From Absidia repens (Eukaryota; Mucoromycota; Mucoromycetes; Mucorales; Cunninghamellaceae): DNA of 64,000 nt. Shown here one piece after another: positions 36,118 through 48,549 of this stretch. The stretch's first letter is position 1; every line of letters begins with the position of its first letter. The stretch is taken from positions 813,501 to 877,500 of the forward strand of contig MCGE01000016.1 in assembly GCA_002105175.1 (NCBI GenBank). Direction: 5' to 3'. Made by a program: the position numbers and the translations under genes. A model generated the notes under the pieces. The model was given only the letters and a program-made list of their open reading frames with translations, was not told the origin of the DNA and ran no database searches.

Positions 36118-36898
36118 TTTAGTTTAATAGATTAGAAGAAATATTTTGTTTTATTATTATTATTTATGCTCTTCTCTATTTGCCACCCCCCTTTTTATTT
36201 ATATATCATCCTCTTTCCTTTTACATATTGTGTTTTACCAAACTGAATAAACAAATGTTGTCGTCTCTTACTTTTATTGTTACGTCTTCCTTTATTTTGA
36301 ACCTATCAATTTACACCGGGTAACGCAAAGAGTTGGGCATGGCTCAGTGTTCATAAAAAAAAATTAATGGGAATCAGGTTGGGGAAGGTTGTTGAAGTAT
36401 GGGATTTAATAGAATGGAAATCAACGACCCTGTCATTTTGCACTACAATGGGCACTCCGGGACTTTTTTGTTTTGTTTTGTTTATTATACCGCATGCCAA
36501 TATATATATAAAATAATAAACTAGATATATAACGGACGCCCAGTCTAGTAAAGGGAACGACACGTTCAAGATTGAGTGATATAAATGATAGAGCGAGAAT
36601 AAGTCTACATATCATAGGAGGTGACTATGAACTGCCTATGAGGATGGGGAAAGTATGTCATAAATAAGCCAGGAAACTGTGTCAAATTCTATATCGTGGT
36701 AGCTACATGCACAACACGAACTACATTGATTTAAATGGTCGACCGGAATATAACCATCATAATATTAATTCATATAAAACTGCCAACCGATCCTTTGGTC
36801 ATTCCGGAGCGAGCAGTAGTCGTAGTAGGGGAACAAGAAAATAAATATTTGGTACAAATACTCAAAAAACTGCTACAATGCCTATATTGTTCATTGTA
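36118..36898. other. Intergenic after V-ATPase subunit A
   Basis: Holds the V-ATPase 3' UTR and AATAAA at 36246-36251 (CTGAATAAACAAATG). No other gene supported up to the start of repeat D. Confidence 0.45.
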
Positions 36899-37540
36899 TA
36901 ATGGGTCAGAAGATGGGAAATAAAAATGCTTACTTTATTTGAAGGAATATGGTAGGTACTAAGCTAAGGGTGCGAGGTTCATTGTAACAAGTGATCTAAT
37001 GGAGGTAGCATGAAGGAGACTATTAGGAGCTCTAAAGTATGGACAATACTGATCTAAAACGCCAATTGTAGAAACGAATCTAATACATTGTATTGTACAC
37101 GACTTGGGAAGGACTAAAGGAATATTTTTATTGAAGCATAGCACTAATCCAAAGATGCGCTGGTAGCGAAAAGGAATCTTTTGCAAAAAATGAGAAAGTC
37201 TAAAGAAACATTTTTCGTTGAGGCGTGTAAAAATAGACATGTTTTATTCAAATATAGGTTCAAACTATGACATACTAAACTAAACCAAGCTAATGAGGGC
37301 CACAAAAAGCTAACTAATGGTAGTTCCAGATCCTTAATCCATAATGAAAGGGTTTCCCCATGCATCTTGTAATCCCTGATCTGAAACCCCTTCTAAACTA
37401 GTCCTGACACTAATCTAGGGTCACCATCATCTCGAAGATGTCATAATTATGAATAATTAATTCAAAAAAGAGAAAGAAAAAGAAAAGAAAGAGAGGAAAA
37501 AATCGAACGAAAATAGACATTCACGTGGGCGGCATTTGAA
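36899..37540 (-). repeat. Dispersed hairpin repeat, copy D
   Basis: Minus-strand copy. On the plus strand it runs from AATGGGTCAGAAGATG (36901) to CACGTG (37522-37527) in ATTCACGTGGGCGGCATTTGAA. Hairpin arms on the plus strand are AAGGGTTTC (37348-37356) and GAAACCCCTT (37383-37392), flanked by the ACTAGTCCTGACACTAATCTAGG block. TTTTATT modules (complement of AATAAAA) recur downstream of the core in the element's own orientation. Confidence 0.75.
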
Positions 37541-38960
37541 ATGTATTTTTTTTGTCTCTTGTGGGGGCGGTTTTCTTTTTTTGGGGTAAGCATAAAAAAA
37601 AGCTCCACTCCGTTTGAGATAAATTGTCATCAACATGAAGATTCTTTTCCATTTTAGTAACCACCATTCATCAACATTGCCGGCATGGTTGATCTATTCA
37701 ATTGATGCCTTTGCAGAGAGGATGAACCAATTAGTTAGCCCCTTCCACTGTAGAATAATTTGTCTACGAGTTTTACCAAACGTCGTGTTCAGCACTCCGT
37801 CTATTTTATGTACTGTACAATACAGTAATGCACTTGAATTTAAAAAATAGGGGTGGGAGTGATTGCCTGCGTGGTTTTAAAAAGTGACCGTGGTGGAATG
37901 CATGAAAAAAAAAGACAGTGAAAAATGCATAACGAAAGGTAACCGCACTGAGCCCATAAAAATATGATGATTGAAGACCACTAGAAAAGTTTTGAAGAGA
38001 AATATTTATTAAATCGCAACCGATGCAATTTCATGTTCCCCGATTATATCGTTATTGTGGGCCCATAAAATCATACACTTAGTAATATAATACAAGACGC
38101 AAAAAAAAAAAAAAAAAAAAAAAAAAATAGGCTTCGCCATATTCTGGATCGACACTCGTCATTGAAGTCCCTGGATTATCAATGAAGCCTTCAAACTATG
38201 ATACCCGAGAAAAACATGTTTTTTTTTTTCTGGGGAGGGGGCCTTCAACGTCTTCGACAGACGAAATTGGGATTATTTTTATGATACCTCAATACCTGCT
38301 GTATTCTCAAAAAAACCACGGTGCTCCTATCCATTAACATATACATCATCACCTACAAAATGCATCAAAACAAACATCGACCTTCCGCTCCATCATGACA
38401 ATCTATTGATTACTTTTCTTTTTCGTTTTGTTGGCGTACCCCTAAGCAACCTGCTAAAAACAATACCTAATACCGACACCTATTATTCTCACTCTCTCTT
38501 TCCATAGACTGTACCTGCGTAAATCCTAATTTACAGTAGATGACACTTCAGCCCTTAACCCGTCTTACAGTAAAATAATCGCCACCCCCTTCAAAGTAAG
38601 CACCTACAGTAGCCCCAAAATGGTAACAAACACGTATCACCGCGCTCGCTAATACAATGTCGATCTAGTTTGAGTGATAGTAGAATAACTATTTTATTAA
38701 GTGATTAGGAGTAAATAAGGCAGTATTTTGTATATCTATAAATAAATGGTGGTGGTGGGGGGAATAAATAAATAGTAATAGTTTTTTAAAAACTAAATAA
38801 TAATAAAATCCTATGCAAAGAACAAATAAAGAATAAAAATAGATCAAAAAGGGAAATATTCAACTAAATGGTAAAACGATAGAATAATGGGGATAATCAT
38901 GTATGTATGTGTGGATAGGAGAAGGTTAAAAGAGGAGGGGGGGAGGGGAAGGGAGAATTA
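37541..38960. other. Intergenic between repeat D and the kinesin gene
   Basis: AT-rich, with a long poly-A tract (38101-38127). The minus strand near 38130-38200 has a short coding-like block (FEGFIDNPGTSMTSVDPEY) with no supporting exons. Otherwise nothing seen. Confidence 0.4.
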
Positions 38961-41900
38961 CTAAAAACACATAAACTTGTTCTTCTTTGACATCAGGATT
39001 TCCATACGGTTTTCCAAAATCAGCCGAGCCTTCTCTGCCCTTTCTTTGAGTCGTCGTTCTTGTTCCAAGGCGGTTTCCAAATGCTTGCGTCGTTCCCCAG
39101 ACTCGTCCAAACACATCTTTTGTTGCGTCATGATCTGAGTCACCTGCGATCGCAGGTTCTTGATTTCCACGGTATAGGCTTGTTTTTCTTTTTGAAGGAT
39201 TTCCAGTTGCCTCTTGGTATCGCGCACAGATGTTTCTGATCTCGATAATTGTCGCTCCAATTTGTGGATTACGTCTTGGTGTGCATGGATGTTTGACTCG
39301 TCCACTTGAGCTTTGCATTGTAACGTGTGAAGCATTTTGTTGTACTGGTTAGCGGTGGTCTCCGTTGACTGCTGACTACTGCTGATGGTGCTAATGGCGG
39401 TGTGTGTCGAGTTGCTGCGCTGAAGCGTGCTGCTGCTGTTGCTACTGATGTTGCTGCTTGTTTGTGTACCGATCGACAAGAATGTGGCAGTGGAGGACGA
39501 GGATTCACGTTTTGTTCGGGTATGCTGTAATTTTGTCACCTTATCATCTGCGGGTGCAATTTCTTGGTGCATCATAAGATCGTGAGAAGGTGACTGTGCA
39601 GTTGTATGCGACGAAGGAGATGGTGCTGTGGACATATTATTTATTGGAATGCTGTGACGATTGCAAATGAGCGGTTGAGATGACGCGGAGCGTAATTTTG
39701 CTGGTTGACGAGTCAAGGTCTGCTTGCTTTCCCTTTCCATTCGACTGTTACTGGTACCACATTCCAATAAATCCGACTCCAACACCTTCATTTCTGAGCT
39801 GAAGTGTGAGCGTTGAGTCCTAAGTTGTGTTTCCATATCCAATATTTTCATCATCAGCTGGGTCTTTTTGTCGGCGAATTGCTGTAGCTGTTCTTTCATT
39901 TCTGGCGTGATGTTTGCTGTTTTGCTGGTATCCTTGATATTTGGCTTGAGAATGGATGGTCCTGAGCCGATGTGATCTGCTATGGCTGATATATTGCTGC
40001 TAGATAACCATGTTTGTGAGGCAGAGGATTTTGGATAGGGAGTGCTGGATGATGGTCGCAGTTGTAAGGTTGTTGTAGGCATTTTGTCATCATTCCATTT
40101 GCTGCTGTTGCTGTTTGATTGCGATTTCTGACTGTGATATTGCAATGTGTCATCCACTCTTTGATCTTGATGTGAAGTTGCTGTCAAATGGCTACCAGAC
40201 GCCTTCTCTAAACGATGTTGCATGTTGTGAAGCGATTGCTTGAGAGATATCACCATATGAGATTGCTGCTCGTACGCTTTTTGAGTCTTGTCTAAATCAT
40301 CCATCACAGAATCAAGTTGAGCGTCGTGTTCATGTTGGTCCAGCTGTCGTGCCCGTTGAAGTACTTGAAGCTTGTCTTCCAAGTCAGTCACCAAAGACGA
40401 TGTATCGTTTGCCGAGTCTTTGCGTTCTTGCTCAACCATAGCCAAAGTGTCCCCGAGTTGCTGTTGTGCTTGTTCCAGTTCAGTAGTCTTTTTTCAAGTA
40501 GAATTTTTGCCACCTGCAGTTCACTTTGTTTGTACTCCAATATATGGTTCAAATTGTCACGATCCTTTGTGGTTTTCTCCAAGGCTTGATCAAGTTCAAA
40601 AAGTTGGCTCTCCAATGCTGCGTATTTTTGAGTATCGGGCGCACCATTGTCCAAGTTTTGTTCCGTTTGTTGCACATCCACCGTAGTATTCTTGATATTG
40701 TCCAATTCAAGCATCCGTTGGTGAGCTGATGCAGCATTGTTTTCCTGTAATACTGATACTTCTTGCGCTTGGGTCCCCAATGTTTCCACAGTATGTAAAT
40801 CGGCGACATTGTCAGCATCAGCAATATAAAGTTGTTGTAATTCATCGAATGATACAAATGATTCCAGTTCTTGGTCTACATGATGCACCTTCAGTTTGTC
40901 CAACCAGTCCACAACCAGGTTCAGTTTTTGTCGTTCCATCCTCAGTTCTACCATTCCACCGAGCATTTCTTGTAGATCCCTTTGCATAATCTGCGCCTGT
41001 TGTGTTTTTTCTTGACTGTCATCATTTAGCTGATTGATAAACGCATCCTGGAGACCCAATTTCCGTTCAAGGTATTTCACCACTTGTGCCATGCCCACTA
41101 GTTTCTGTTCGAGAATTTGAATGATTTGGTCTTGCTTGAATTCGACCTGCATAAGAGATCCAAGTTTAACTTGAGTTCCGCTGTTTCATTCAAACTTTGT
41201 TGTGATGTGATTTGTACACTTTGTTCGCAATCCCATATCTTTTGTTGTAGCTGAGTGTTCATATCGATGTCAGTGGCTGTCCCATGATGAAGCAATGCTG
41301 ATTTCAAAGATTTGACGTTGGACTTCAGTTGCGAGATGAGTGACCGTAAAAATTCAGGGTTGTCATTTGTCCTCCAGTCCTCCACTTCATTACGACCAAC
41401 CTTGTTCTTGATATTTCGGGCACGATGGGCATACTTGATGGTGTTGGATGTTTCCGCTAGGTTCTGCTCCGCCGGACTAATGCACGCAATCATCAATGTC
41501 ACTGCGTTCCCACCCAAAGAATCTTGTAGCATTCGAGTCAATTTGGAATCGCGATAGGGTACATGTGTTGGTTTTTTGTTGCTGAACTGAGAGGATGAGC
41601 CAGATGCTAAAGCTGAGATAACATTGCCAAGGGCCAATAAACCAGCGTTAATGTTGATACCTTCCTTTCGTCGATCACCTTCAGCGGAAGTACGTTTCAG
41701 TCTTTCAGAGCCAGCCAAATCGACGAAGTGGAGCTTGGAGTGGGCTACTATCCATTCGCCATCTTCATCACTTGGTTTTCCAGATGAATAATGTTGCTGC
41801 TCTTCCAATTTTCCAATTCTTGTCTTGATTTTGAGGGAGGTAGGCCGACCATTCATTCCAACCACAGAAGATATTGAGCTGACAGGCGAGATCACCGTTT

Positions 41901-43344
41901 CCCTTTTATATGAATAGTCGCTTGATCTTGATGTTGATGGTGCTGCAGGGATCCATTTTTCTTGTTTGAGGGTAACGGTGAATATGGCATGTGACCGAGA
42001 TGATTTTGTATTCATGTCTGTAGATCCAGTCGCCCGGGCTTCTGTCCCAATTTGTAAGCACCTATGAGGAAAATGTAAAATGAGTGTCTTGTTTGATTAT
42101 TTTCTGCAATTGAATTTTTTTTACCTTAGTACTTCTTCTGGTTTGCTAACAGGCACTTCTTTGACACCCGTCCAATGGATTTGACCCTTTGTATCTTCCC
42201 TAATGGCAGTAGGGGGGCGTTCACTTGATGGTGAGGTATTTAGGAGATCAACCAATTCTTCATTGTAGATTTCCACAAAGGATACGTGTACTGAGCTCCG
42301 AGGTGATTTGTCTGAAGTTCTCCAAAGCAATGCTGGCGCAGAATCCCTTCGAGACGAGTTTGAGCCGCCATAGTCTTTGTGAGTAGCACTAGTACTAATT
42401 GTCGATAGGGGTCGTAGTTTCGAGGGAGATACAGGTGATCGAGGCAGCCTTAAGTATGACGATGAAGGTGATGGCGGAAATATTGGGTTGATATTAGAAA
42501 ATGATAATGTTGATGTAGATTGCTGTGATGAAGTGGATGACGATGATGATGATGACGGTGACGGTGATAGTGATATTGTTGAGTGTAGTCGTCCAAAAAA
42601 TGCAGACATTGCCCTTGGAATAATACCTACAACCGCAGAATCGTTTGATAGGAAGTCAGTGATTAGTTTGATCAGTCAACAGTGTCTCATTGCTATATGT
42701 CTCTATGAAATTTGGCATTACCTTCTTGATCTATACCAGCTGAGCCCATGATGGTGTGTGTTTTTCCAGAGGATGTTTGACCCTGCGTAACAGCAATACA
42801 CATAAAGTAAGTTACCAATGACAATAATTCATTTGCGAAAACGCCAGTTTTGTCGCATAAATTATACTTACATAGGCCAAAATGGTGACATTGTAACCTA
42901 ACAAAGAGCAAATACATAAAATTAATTTAATATAACCCCACGTACAAGTCTTCTTCTTCCTTTTGTATGATTTTATGCATATGCTTACCATCCAGAAAGC
43001 GGTCAATGAGATTGGAGACAACTCCAGTATAGACTTGATCTTGAGCACTTTCAGTATCAAAGACATGGTCAAAGTGGAATGACTTTTGGTGCGGCACAAT
43101 GGTGACAGTGTTACCAATTGCTTTAATGACATTGGATTCCGGTGTATGTGATGAACTTGAATGGTTTTGTTCATTTTGTGACAGAGGTCGTACCCGTATA
43201 GCTATAAGAAAAGGTTGAGTAACAAGGAACGAGTTAAAACATTGTCTTTTTTGTCACTTTTGCATTTTGGCTATTACCAACTTGAACTGCCGTCGCGTGA
43301 GAATCTTTCAATGATAGGGTCGGTGATGGTATAGTCATTGTCAT
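38961..43344 (-). CDS. Kinesin-4-like motor protein with two apparent frameshifts
   Basis: Exons 43344-43278, 43201-42989, 42897-42872, 42782-42722, 42626-42125 and 42061-38961. The motor has AIRVRPLS, P-loop GQTSSGKT (103-110), switch [12 protein letters not shown], switch [13 protein letters not shown] and [19 protein letters not shown], and resembles the KIF4/KIF21 group of plus-end microtubule motors. Two insertions are unusual: a ~95-residue Ser/Pro-rich loop after SAFFGRLHS and a ~60-residue loop after TLKQEK. A long coiled-coil stalk follows. The stalk is not in one frame: it changes frame between 41152 and 41098, and again at a run of six T (40489-40494 on the plus strand) where seven would restore it. 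Each change is one missing base and the overlaps leave no room for introns. With both bridged the product is about 1,320 residues. Either sequencing errors or a recently broken gene. Confidence 0.85.
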
Positions 43345-44473
43345 AAAGTGTGGTCATTAAAATGTAGAAAACTGAAGGAAAAAAAAAAGTGAAAAAAAGA
43401 AAAGAAAAAATGTTGAAAAAAAAAAAAATGCGGCGGGGTTCAAAATCGACAACAAGTAAAAATCAGGGGAACAAGCTTACAAGGGGTTTGCCGAGGATAA
43501 GAGAACCCAAAGATCACTTAGTATACGAGGAAAATGAGGGATAAAAAAAGAAAGAAAAAAACCTGTAAAAAGAACAAAGTGGAACAAAAAGGCAAAATGA
43601 AATAGGGCCCACTTTGTTATGATTCCATGGGCAAGCTTCTGGTTTCTGCATGAAATATGTAAAGGAAATAGGTCTATTACTGTGCTGTACTGTACCGTCC
43701 TGTACTGTATTGTATTGTACATTCTCAAACATACAATAAATAAACTTTGATTAAGAAGTTTTAACTATCTCTGTTCTTAATTTCAAGAATCGAAAGAAAC
43801 GTAACACGTCAGCTTGGATGTCGCTATAGTGTACCTTAATCTGTTTTATTCGTTACTTTATTTCTTAGGAAGAAACCAACATGGTATCAATTTAGAATCT
43901 GCAATATTTATCAACTTTTTTAAAACTATATGTAAAATTCATTACATTGACACCAATATTAAAAAAGCATGCATGTATCTCATCTTAGCTGTAGCATTTC
44001 CATAATCTTGATGAAGATGAGCATGCCAGTTGATCAGTTTATTTGTTCTCTTATTCTCAATTACATTATCCAGGTTTGTGGTAATGTAATTATTGTGGTC
44101 ATACTGATATATACAGAGGAGTAAATCTTCATGCGCTAGATATTGTAGGTTCCTGCTTGACATCCCTACCATGTCAAAAAAAAAAAAAAATTGCATCATG
44201 TACCATTCACCCTGATGTAATCCTGAATTCAAATGCATATTTCAACTAGACACATCAAAATTCGTCCTTAGTATACACAGTTAACAGCTTTCAACATTTT
44301 GTTTTCATATTTCATTGCAGGTCAAAAGTTCAATGTTTTTATTGGCGATATATTTGGTACAAAAAAAAAAAAAAAAAAATCAAGAGAAGGGTCATAGGAA
44401 GATGAAATCGCAGAGGGATATGGTATAATAAAAAGATCCTAATCTACAATCCCAATACTACAACTACTATGCA
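43345..44473. other. Intergenic between kinesin and Tubby-like genes
   Basis: Kinesin promoter side and Tubby 3' side. Holds the TACTGT/TGTACTG run listed separately, and poly-A tracts (44176-44190, 44360-44379). No gene supported. Confidence 0.45.
43677..43720. repeat. Imperfect TGTACTG/TGTATTG tandem repeat
   Basis: Consecutive ~10-base units TGTGCTGTAC, TGTACCGTCC, TGTACTGTAT, TGTATTGTAC upstream of the kinesin start, an imperfect minisatellite-like run. Confidence 0.5.
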
Positions 44474-45870
44474 CTATTCACAAGCCAATTTTGCATCAAA
44501 GGAAGTCAGGGCAATGGCAAAAGCTTGTAGTAGACAAATAGGATACTTGTAATCCAGGGTAAAATAATCCCTTTCCACACGACCAAATTGCATTACTATA
44601 TAATCCACTGCACAAAAATAAAATAATCACAACTGTCAGATTCCCTTCTTGGGTCTTGCATATATATCCTTGTTTTTCACACTTACAGTCATTATCATGT
44701 ACAACTTGAAAGTTCTTGACTGATGCTTGAGTCACTCGACCACTAAAATTCAACACGAAAGATTGGGTTTCTATTGCGAGAAATGCATTAGAAGATACGC
44801 TAAATAATTCAATCTTTTCTTTTATTTACCGTCGTTCCATTGGGGACTCTTGTTGTGCAAAACCAATAAATCTTTTGCATGACCATCACGGTATTTGGCT
44901 AATAAGGTATCTGACTCCTAAACAATAGTTAAAAAATTGAGTGAGCTGCATTCACCTTTTGGTTAGGGGTTGTTGTATGATTATTATTTTTTTCCATATC
45001 TTACTGTTTCTGGTCGAAATTCTGGCCGTTTCCCATCCCTTGTCAAGGTGTGTGTCAATATAGTCATCTTTCGAGGTCCTTTGAAACCTAAAATATTGGG
45101 GTCCTATACTACCAAGCATTAGTAATAGCACATATAGTACACACTCATTCCCATTGATGGATCATTCCACTTACATATAAAACAGCGCCTAGTTCTTCTC
45201 TTATATCTAAATCTTTGCCATTGCTGTTGCTGCTGTCTTGCTCTTTCTTCTTGTCAGGATGCGTTCCATGTGAGTATAAGACAAACGACGTCCCCAAAAA
45301 GTTCGACCGCACCTTGCCTAGTACCATTTCTTCCGTCATAAAGGACCCCGGTTGGCTAGCATTGGCGACGTGGACTACGCCGGTTATGGTGTAATAGCTT
45401 GTTTGGCTCTTCCTTTGCTTCTTGGCCGTCATAACATGATGAATTTCCCCGGTGGCCAAATGTTCAATATATAGCTTGTATTGTGGATGCAATTTGTCAA
45501 ACCCATCGCGAAAACGACATATACGACAAGTCACCCTCGTATTTAAAGCTGCTGGTCTGTATGGCAAGTCAAAGGTATAATAAATAATATTAATAATAAT
45601 AAGGATGAGCTTCAATGACTTTTAGATAGTAGGCGCGCGTGTGTTTAATACATACCTAAATGCAAGATCGTTCAGTTCTTTTTGAGATAAGATGGGACGG
45701 GCAAGCACAAAATCGGTAGGATCCACAGGTCGGGTCACTCGTATAGTTGTTGCTTGAGGTGCGATGGTTGCGTCCATATCACCTTCATCACCAGAGTCAT
45801 CGGCGGTTGGATGTGAGGTAAAGGTGCTTGAAGTTAGCTGCGGATAGTTGTGTGTATTTGATGAGGACAT
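44474..45870 (-). CDS. Tubby-like (TULP) family protein
   Basis: Six exons: 45870-45656, 45556-45175, 45103-45005, 44917-44830, 44770-44687, 44607-44474; 333 residues. A ~75-residue acidic, disordered N-terminus is followed by a full Tubby C-terminal domain: [20 protein letters not shown], a basic [12 protein letters not shown] strand that corresponds to the phosphoinositide-binding edge, [39 protein letters not shown], and the C-terminal signature [17 protein letters not shown]. The domain is a 12-stranded barrel around a helix and binds PI(4,5)P2 at the plasma membrane in animal proteins. There is no F-box, unlike plant TLPs. I chose the ATG at 45870 (MSSSNTHN), since the open frame upstream begins with GTG. 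Its role in fungi is not established. Confidence 0.92.
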
Positions 45871-46179
45871 GTTGATTGTGAGCACGGTTTTTGAGTATTA
45901 TAAGATAAAATAATTAGCAAAAGGACAAAAAGAAAAAGGAGCAAAAAAAAATCCCTTTGCGTCAGGTATGGAATATGTTCAAAGTTTCAACCACCGACAT
46001 AGCCCTTCCAGTTGATGGCCTGCCTATATTGTAAAATTGTTGAATTTGAGTTTAGGACACCCCCCTCAGAAATATTGATAAAAAACAGTCTATCATATCA
46101 TATGTGTATAAGGTTTCTTTATTATTATTATATATGTTTTCCAGAAACTGAGTGAAGAATTAAAAAATGTGAAATATTA
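45871..46179. other. Intergenic between two minus-strand genes
   Basis: 309 bases, AT-rich, containing the Tubby promoter side and the 3' UTR of the surface-protein gene. Nothing else seen. Confidence 0.4.
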
Positions 46180-46680
46180 TTATGCTTGAAGGAGAAGTAC
46201 ACCAAGAGACAATACCAAGGCAAACGCATAGTTAGGTAATACGGCCCAAGAAGAAGAAGGATGCAACATGAGAGGGAAAGACCGTAAAGAAAAGTTACCG
46301 ATTTCAGTGCTTGTTGTTTCCGTAACCGTCAGGTAGAAGGTGAAGTTCATACCATGAGGGACATACCAATCGTAGGTAGCATTTTTCGTAAAATCAATTT
46401 GAACGCCACTTGAATTCCCGGCACCGACATCATAGTCAGTCACTACATCTTGAATTTTTTCAGTAGCTGCTGCATCTTGCCATAAAGAAATGTTCACACT
46501 ACAACTACCGGCTCCCATATTTTGGTATGAAAACTGAATAGGGACTTTGTCGCCCGGGTTAACTGTGGCATTGTTGGCAGGACTATTGATTTGAGGTCCA
46601 ACTTGAGCAAGTGATACCTTTGAAAGGCACATGATCAGAAAACTGACCATAAAAATTACTGATGTGAATCTTGTCAACAT
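46180..46680 (-). CDS. Secreted GPI-anchored-type surface protein
   Basis: Single exon, 166 residues, starting at ATG 46680; codons upstream are open but include no ATG. An N-terminal signal peptide ends near SKVSLA/QVG, followed by a beta-rich ~120-residue domain opening with PQINSPANNATVNPGDKVPI, a pattern shared with fungal Ig-like Kre9/Knh1-type or Ser-Thr-rich GPI proteins. Several N-x-S/T sites (NNAT, NISL, NSSG, NATY) suggest N-glycosylation. The C-terminus is hydrophobic (YAFALVLSLGVLLLQA) after a small-residue region (HPSSSW), fitting a GPI attachment signal. A second gene of the same plan is at 56737-57499. Function unknown; cell-wall or plasma-membrane location inferred. Confidence 0.75.
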   Translation of the reverse strand: MLTRFTSVIFMVSFLIMCLSKVSLAQVGPQINSPANNATVNPGDKVPIQFSYQNMGAGSCSVNISLWQDAAATEKIQDVVTDYDVGAGNSSGVQIDFTKNATYDWYVPHGMNFTFYLTVTETTSTEIGNFSLRSFPLMLHPSSSWAVLPNYAFALVLSLGVLLLQA

Positions 46681-46727
46681 GTTGGATGATATTGGATATA
46701 TATGAGAAGTAAAAAAAAAAAAAAGGA

Positions 46728-47297
46728 ATGAAAAAAAGGAATGAATGGATGAAGGTATTAAAAAGAAGAACAAGAGATAAAGAATATCAAAGAAAAATAA
46801 AATCGTGTGGAGAAGTTATAGATTCTGTGATGAGATTATTTTTAGACGTTACACGGCAAGTATTCACCTTCGATGGCATACCCATTGGCTGCCAAGCAAT
46901 GTACAAATTAAAGTTTTTTACATGGGCGAAGAGCTGATTCAGGTACAACTTTAATTGTATTTTTCAATTTGACCCTCCGCTCCCCTCGTACAAATCAAAA
47001 AATGGGTCTCGACCTTCTACTGTATCTTTCAGTTGATATTCCGCACTATAAAGAGTAGCATTTAATCCTCAGAAGATTGCCTTAAAGAAAGAAAGAGTTA
47101 CGATGTTGACCTTACTGAAAGAACTGATTCATTTTTATTTTTGTATCCCTGTTCAGAAGAAGAGTAATATCACTGCCAGTGGACGCCATTTATTGTCGAA
47201 TCACATTGAACCCAGCCTGAGAAATATACATGCCAACGAAATTAAAATAGACATTTTGGAGCATGGAGAGGAGGAAGGAGCACTCGCTATTTTCTAA
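46728..47297 (+). pseudogene. Possible remnant of an unidentified gene
   Basis: Two coding-like blocks lie in the same direction. The first (46728-46937) encodes VIDSVMRLFLDVTRQVFTFD and GIPIGCQAMYKL, then shifts at a run of six T (about 46913-46918): one more T would continue as FFYMGEELIQ into a GTACAA donor-like site. The second (47103-47297) encodes HLLSNHIEPSLRNIHANEIK, IDILEHGEEEGALAIF and a stop. I do not recognise the family, and the joins are uncertain. Confidence 0.25.
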
Positions 47298-48549
47298 GCA
47301 GGTCCGGAATTTGAAAAAAAAGATGGGTTCACAAATAAATCGCTCATGGCGCTGTGCTGGTCTTCCTCAATGAATCTGTCGATTATCACTGTCGTTATAA
47401 TTAGCATGCACGTATATATATATATCTATTTAAAAAAAATGAAAATCATCAACGTTATTGATCAGCTGATTGGGGTTAAATGATTTACAGTACTCAAAGA
47501 GGTGATACATGATCTACACTTTGGCACAGCCATCCAGATATTAGGTGTTATAACTAACTATAAATGAACAAATTAAACTAATTTGTAATTTTGTCTTGTT
47601 CATCACACTTGCTTCTAACTTTTTGTAGATTAATACATATGATGATATATTTTTATTTTCATAAAAGACTAGCCTTGGACTTTGCCCCAACGGAAGTTGA
47701 TTCAATTAAAAATAAAACTTCAAATATGCTCTTTTGCTCTAACTATGATCTTTTCAAAAATTAAACCTATTGCTTGACTCTTTAAAGTGTAATACATTGA
47801 CTGTACGGTTGATTCAGACACCAACTTATATACCAATCAATAACATATTCAGCTTCCAAATGATTTCCCGACAAAATCGTGTTGCTTGCGAATAGAAACT
47901 TGAATCGCAAATTTTCTCTCTCGCGTAGGTTTTTCACTTGGAGCTTTCCTTCTCTATTTCACTCTTTCCCAAGATAAGCGTGGACATATCACATGATGGT
48001 GCCACATTTTCATTTGAAACTTCTACACATCGTTGCTTTTGATCAAGTCATGTCCTCGATCATTTTAAGATCTCGAACACAAAAGATCAACAGTCATTTG
48101 TAAAGCATTTGTGTGAAAGAGAAGAATAACAAAATTTCAAATCAAGTGAATCCTGATATCTGTCAAATTAATGCGGTAACTCTTTTTATCGTCTATAGCA
48201 CACAACACTTCTTAATGTTTGTCACCTTCATAAAGTTTTTATTTTATTTTATTGTTTAATTCACTAAATCAATAAACATAACGAAAGGTAAACTAAGCAA
48301 AGTAATTCCATGGCGGGTGACAAACTATTCTAAAGAGCAGGGGAGTGCGAAGGCATCACGACGCACGACGATTGTGTCAGGAGACAAATCCATCATGTCT
48401 CTGATTCTTCCATGAGAAAAGAACTATAACAGTGTTTATGTTACATTGTGCTGAATGTTACATTGTGCTGAATGTTGTAAAAAAGAAGGCAGACCAAGTA
48501 AAATAAAAAAAGGGAGGAACAAAACATTGCCACAGGAAAGACCAAAAGT
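47298..48549. other. Intergenic, no supported gene
   Basis: AT-rich sequence without coding signals. A perfect 17-bp tandem duplication lies at 48438-48471 near repeat E. Confidence 0.45.
48438..48471. repeat. Perfect 17-bp tandem duplication
   Basis: ATGTTACATTGTGCTGA occurs twice back to back (48438-48454 and 48455-48471), about 100 bases before the CACGTG box of repeat E. Confidence 0.8.

Noticed and set aside
41098..41152. Intron as the explanation for the first frame change in the kinesin gene
   Set aside because: The only GT...AG pair there is about 24 bases, too short, and both frames overlap; a 1-base indel explains it better.
45871..45885. Start of the Tubby protein at 45885
   Set aside because: That codon is GTG; the ATG at 45870 is the first normal start.
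46681..46773. Extension of the surface protein upstream of ATG 46680
   Set aside because: The open codons begin with TTG, contain no ATG, and would put a poly-Phe stretch before a good signal peptide.
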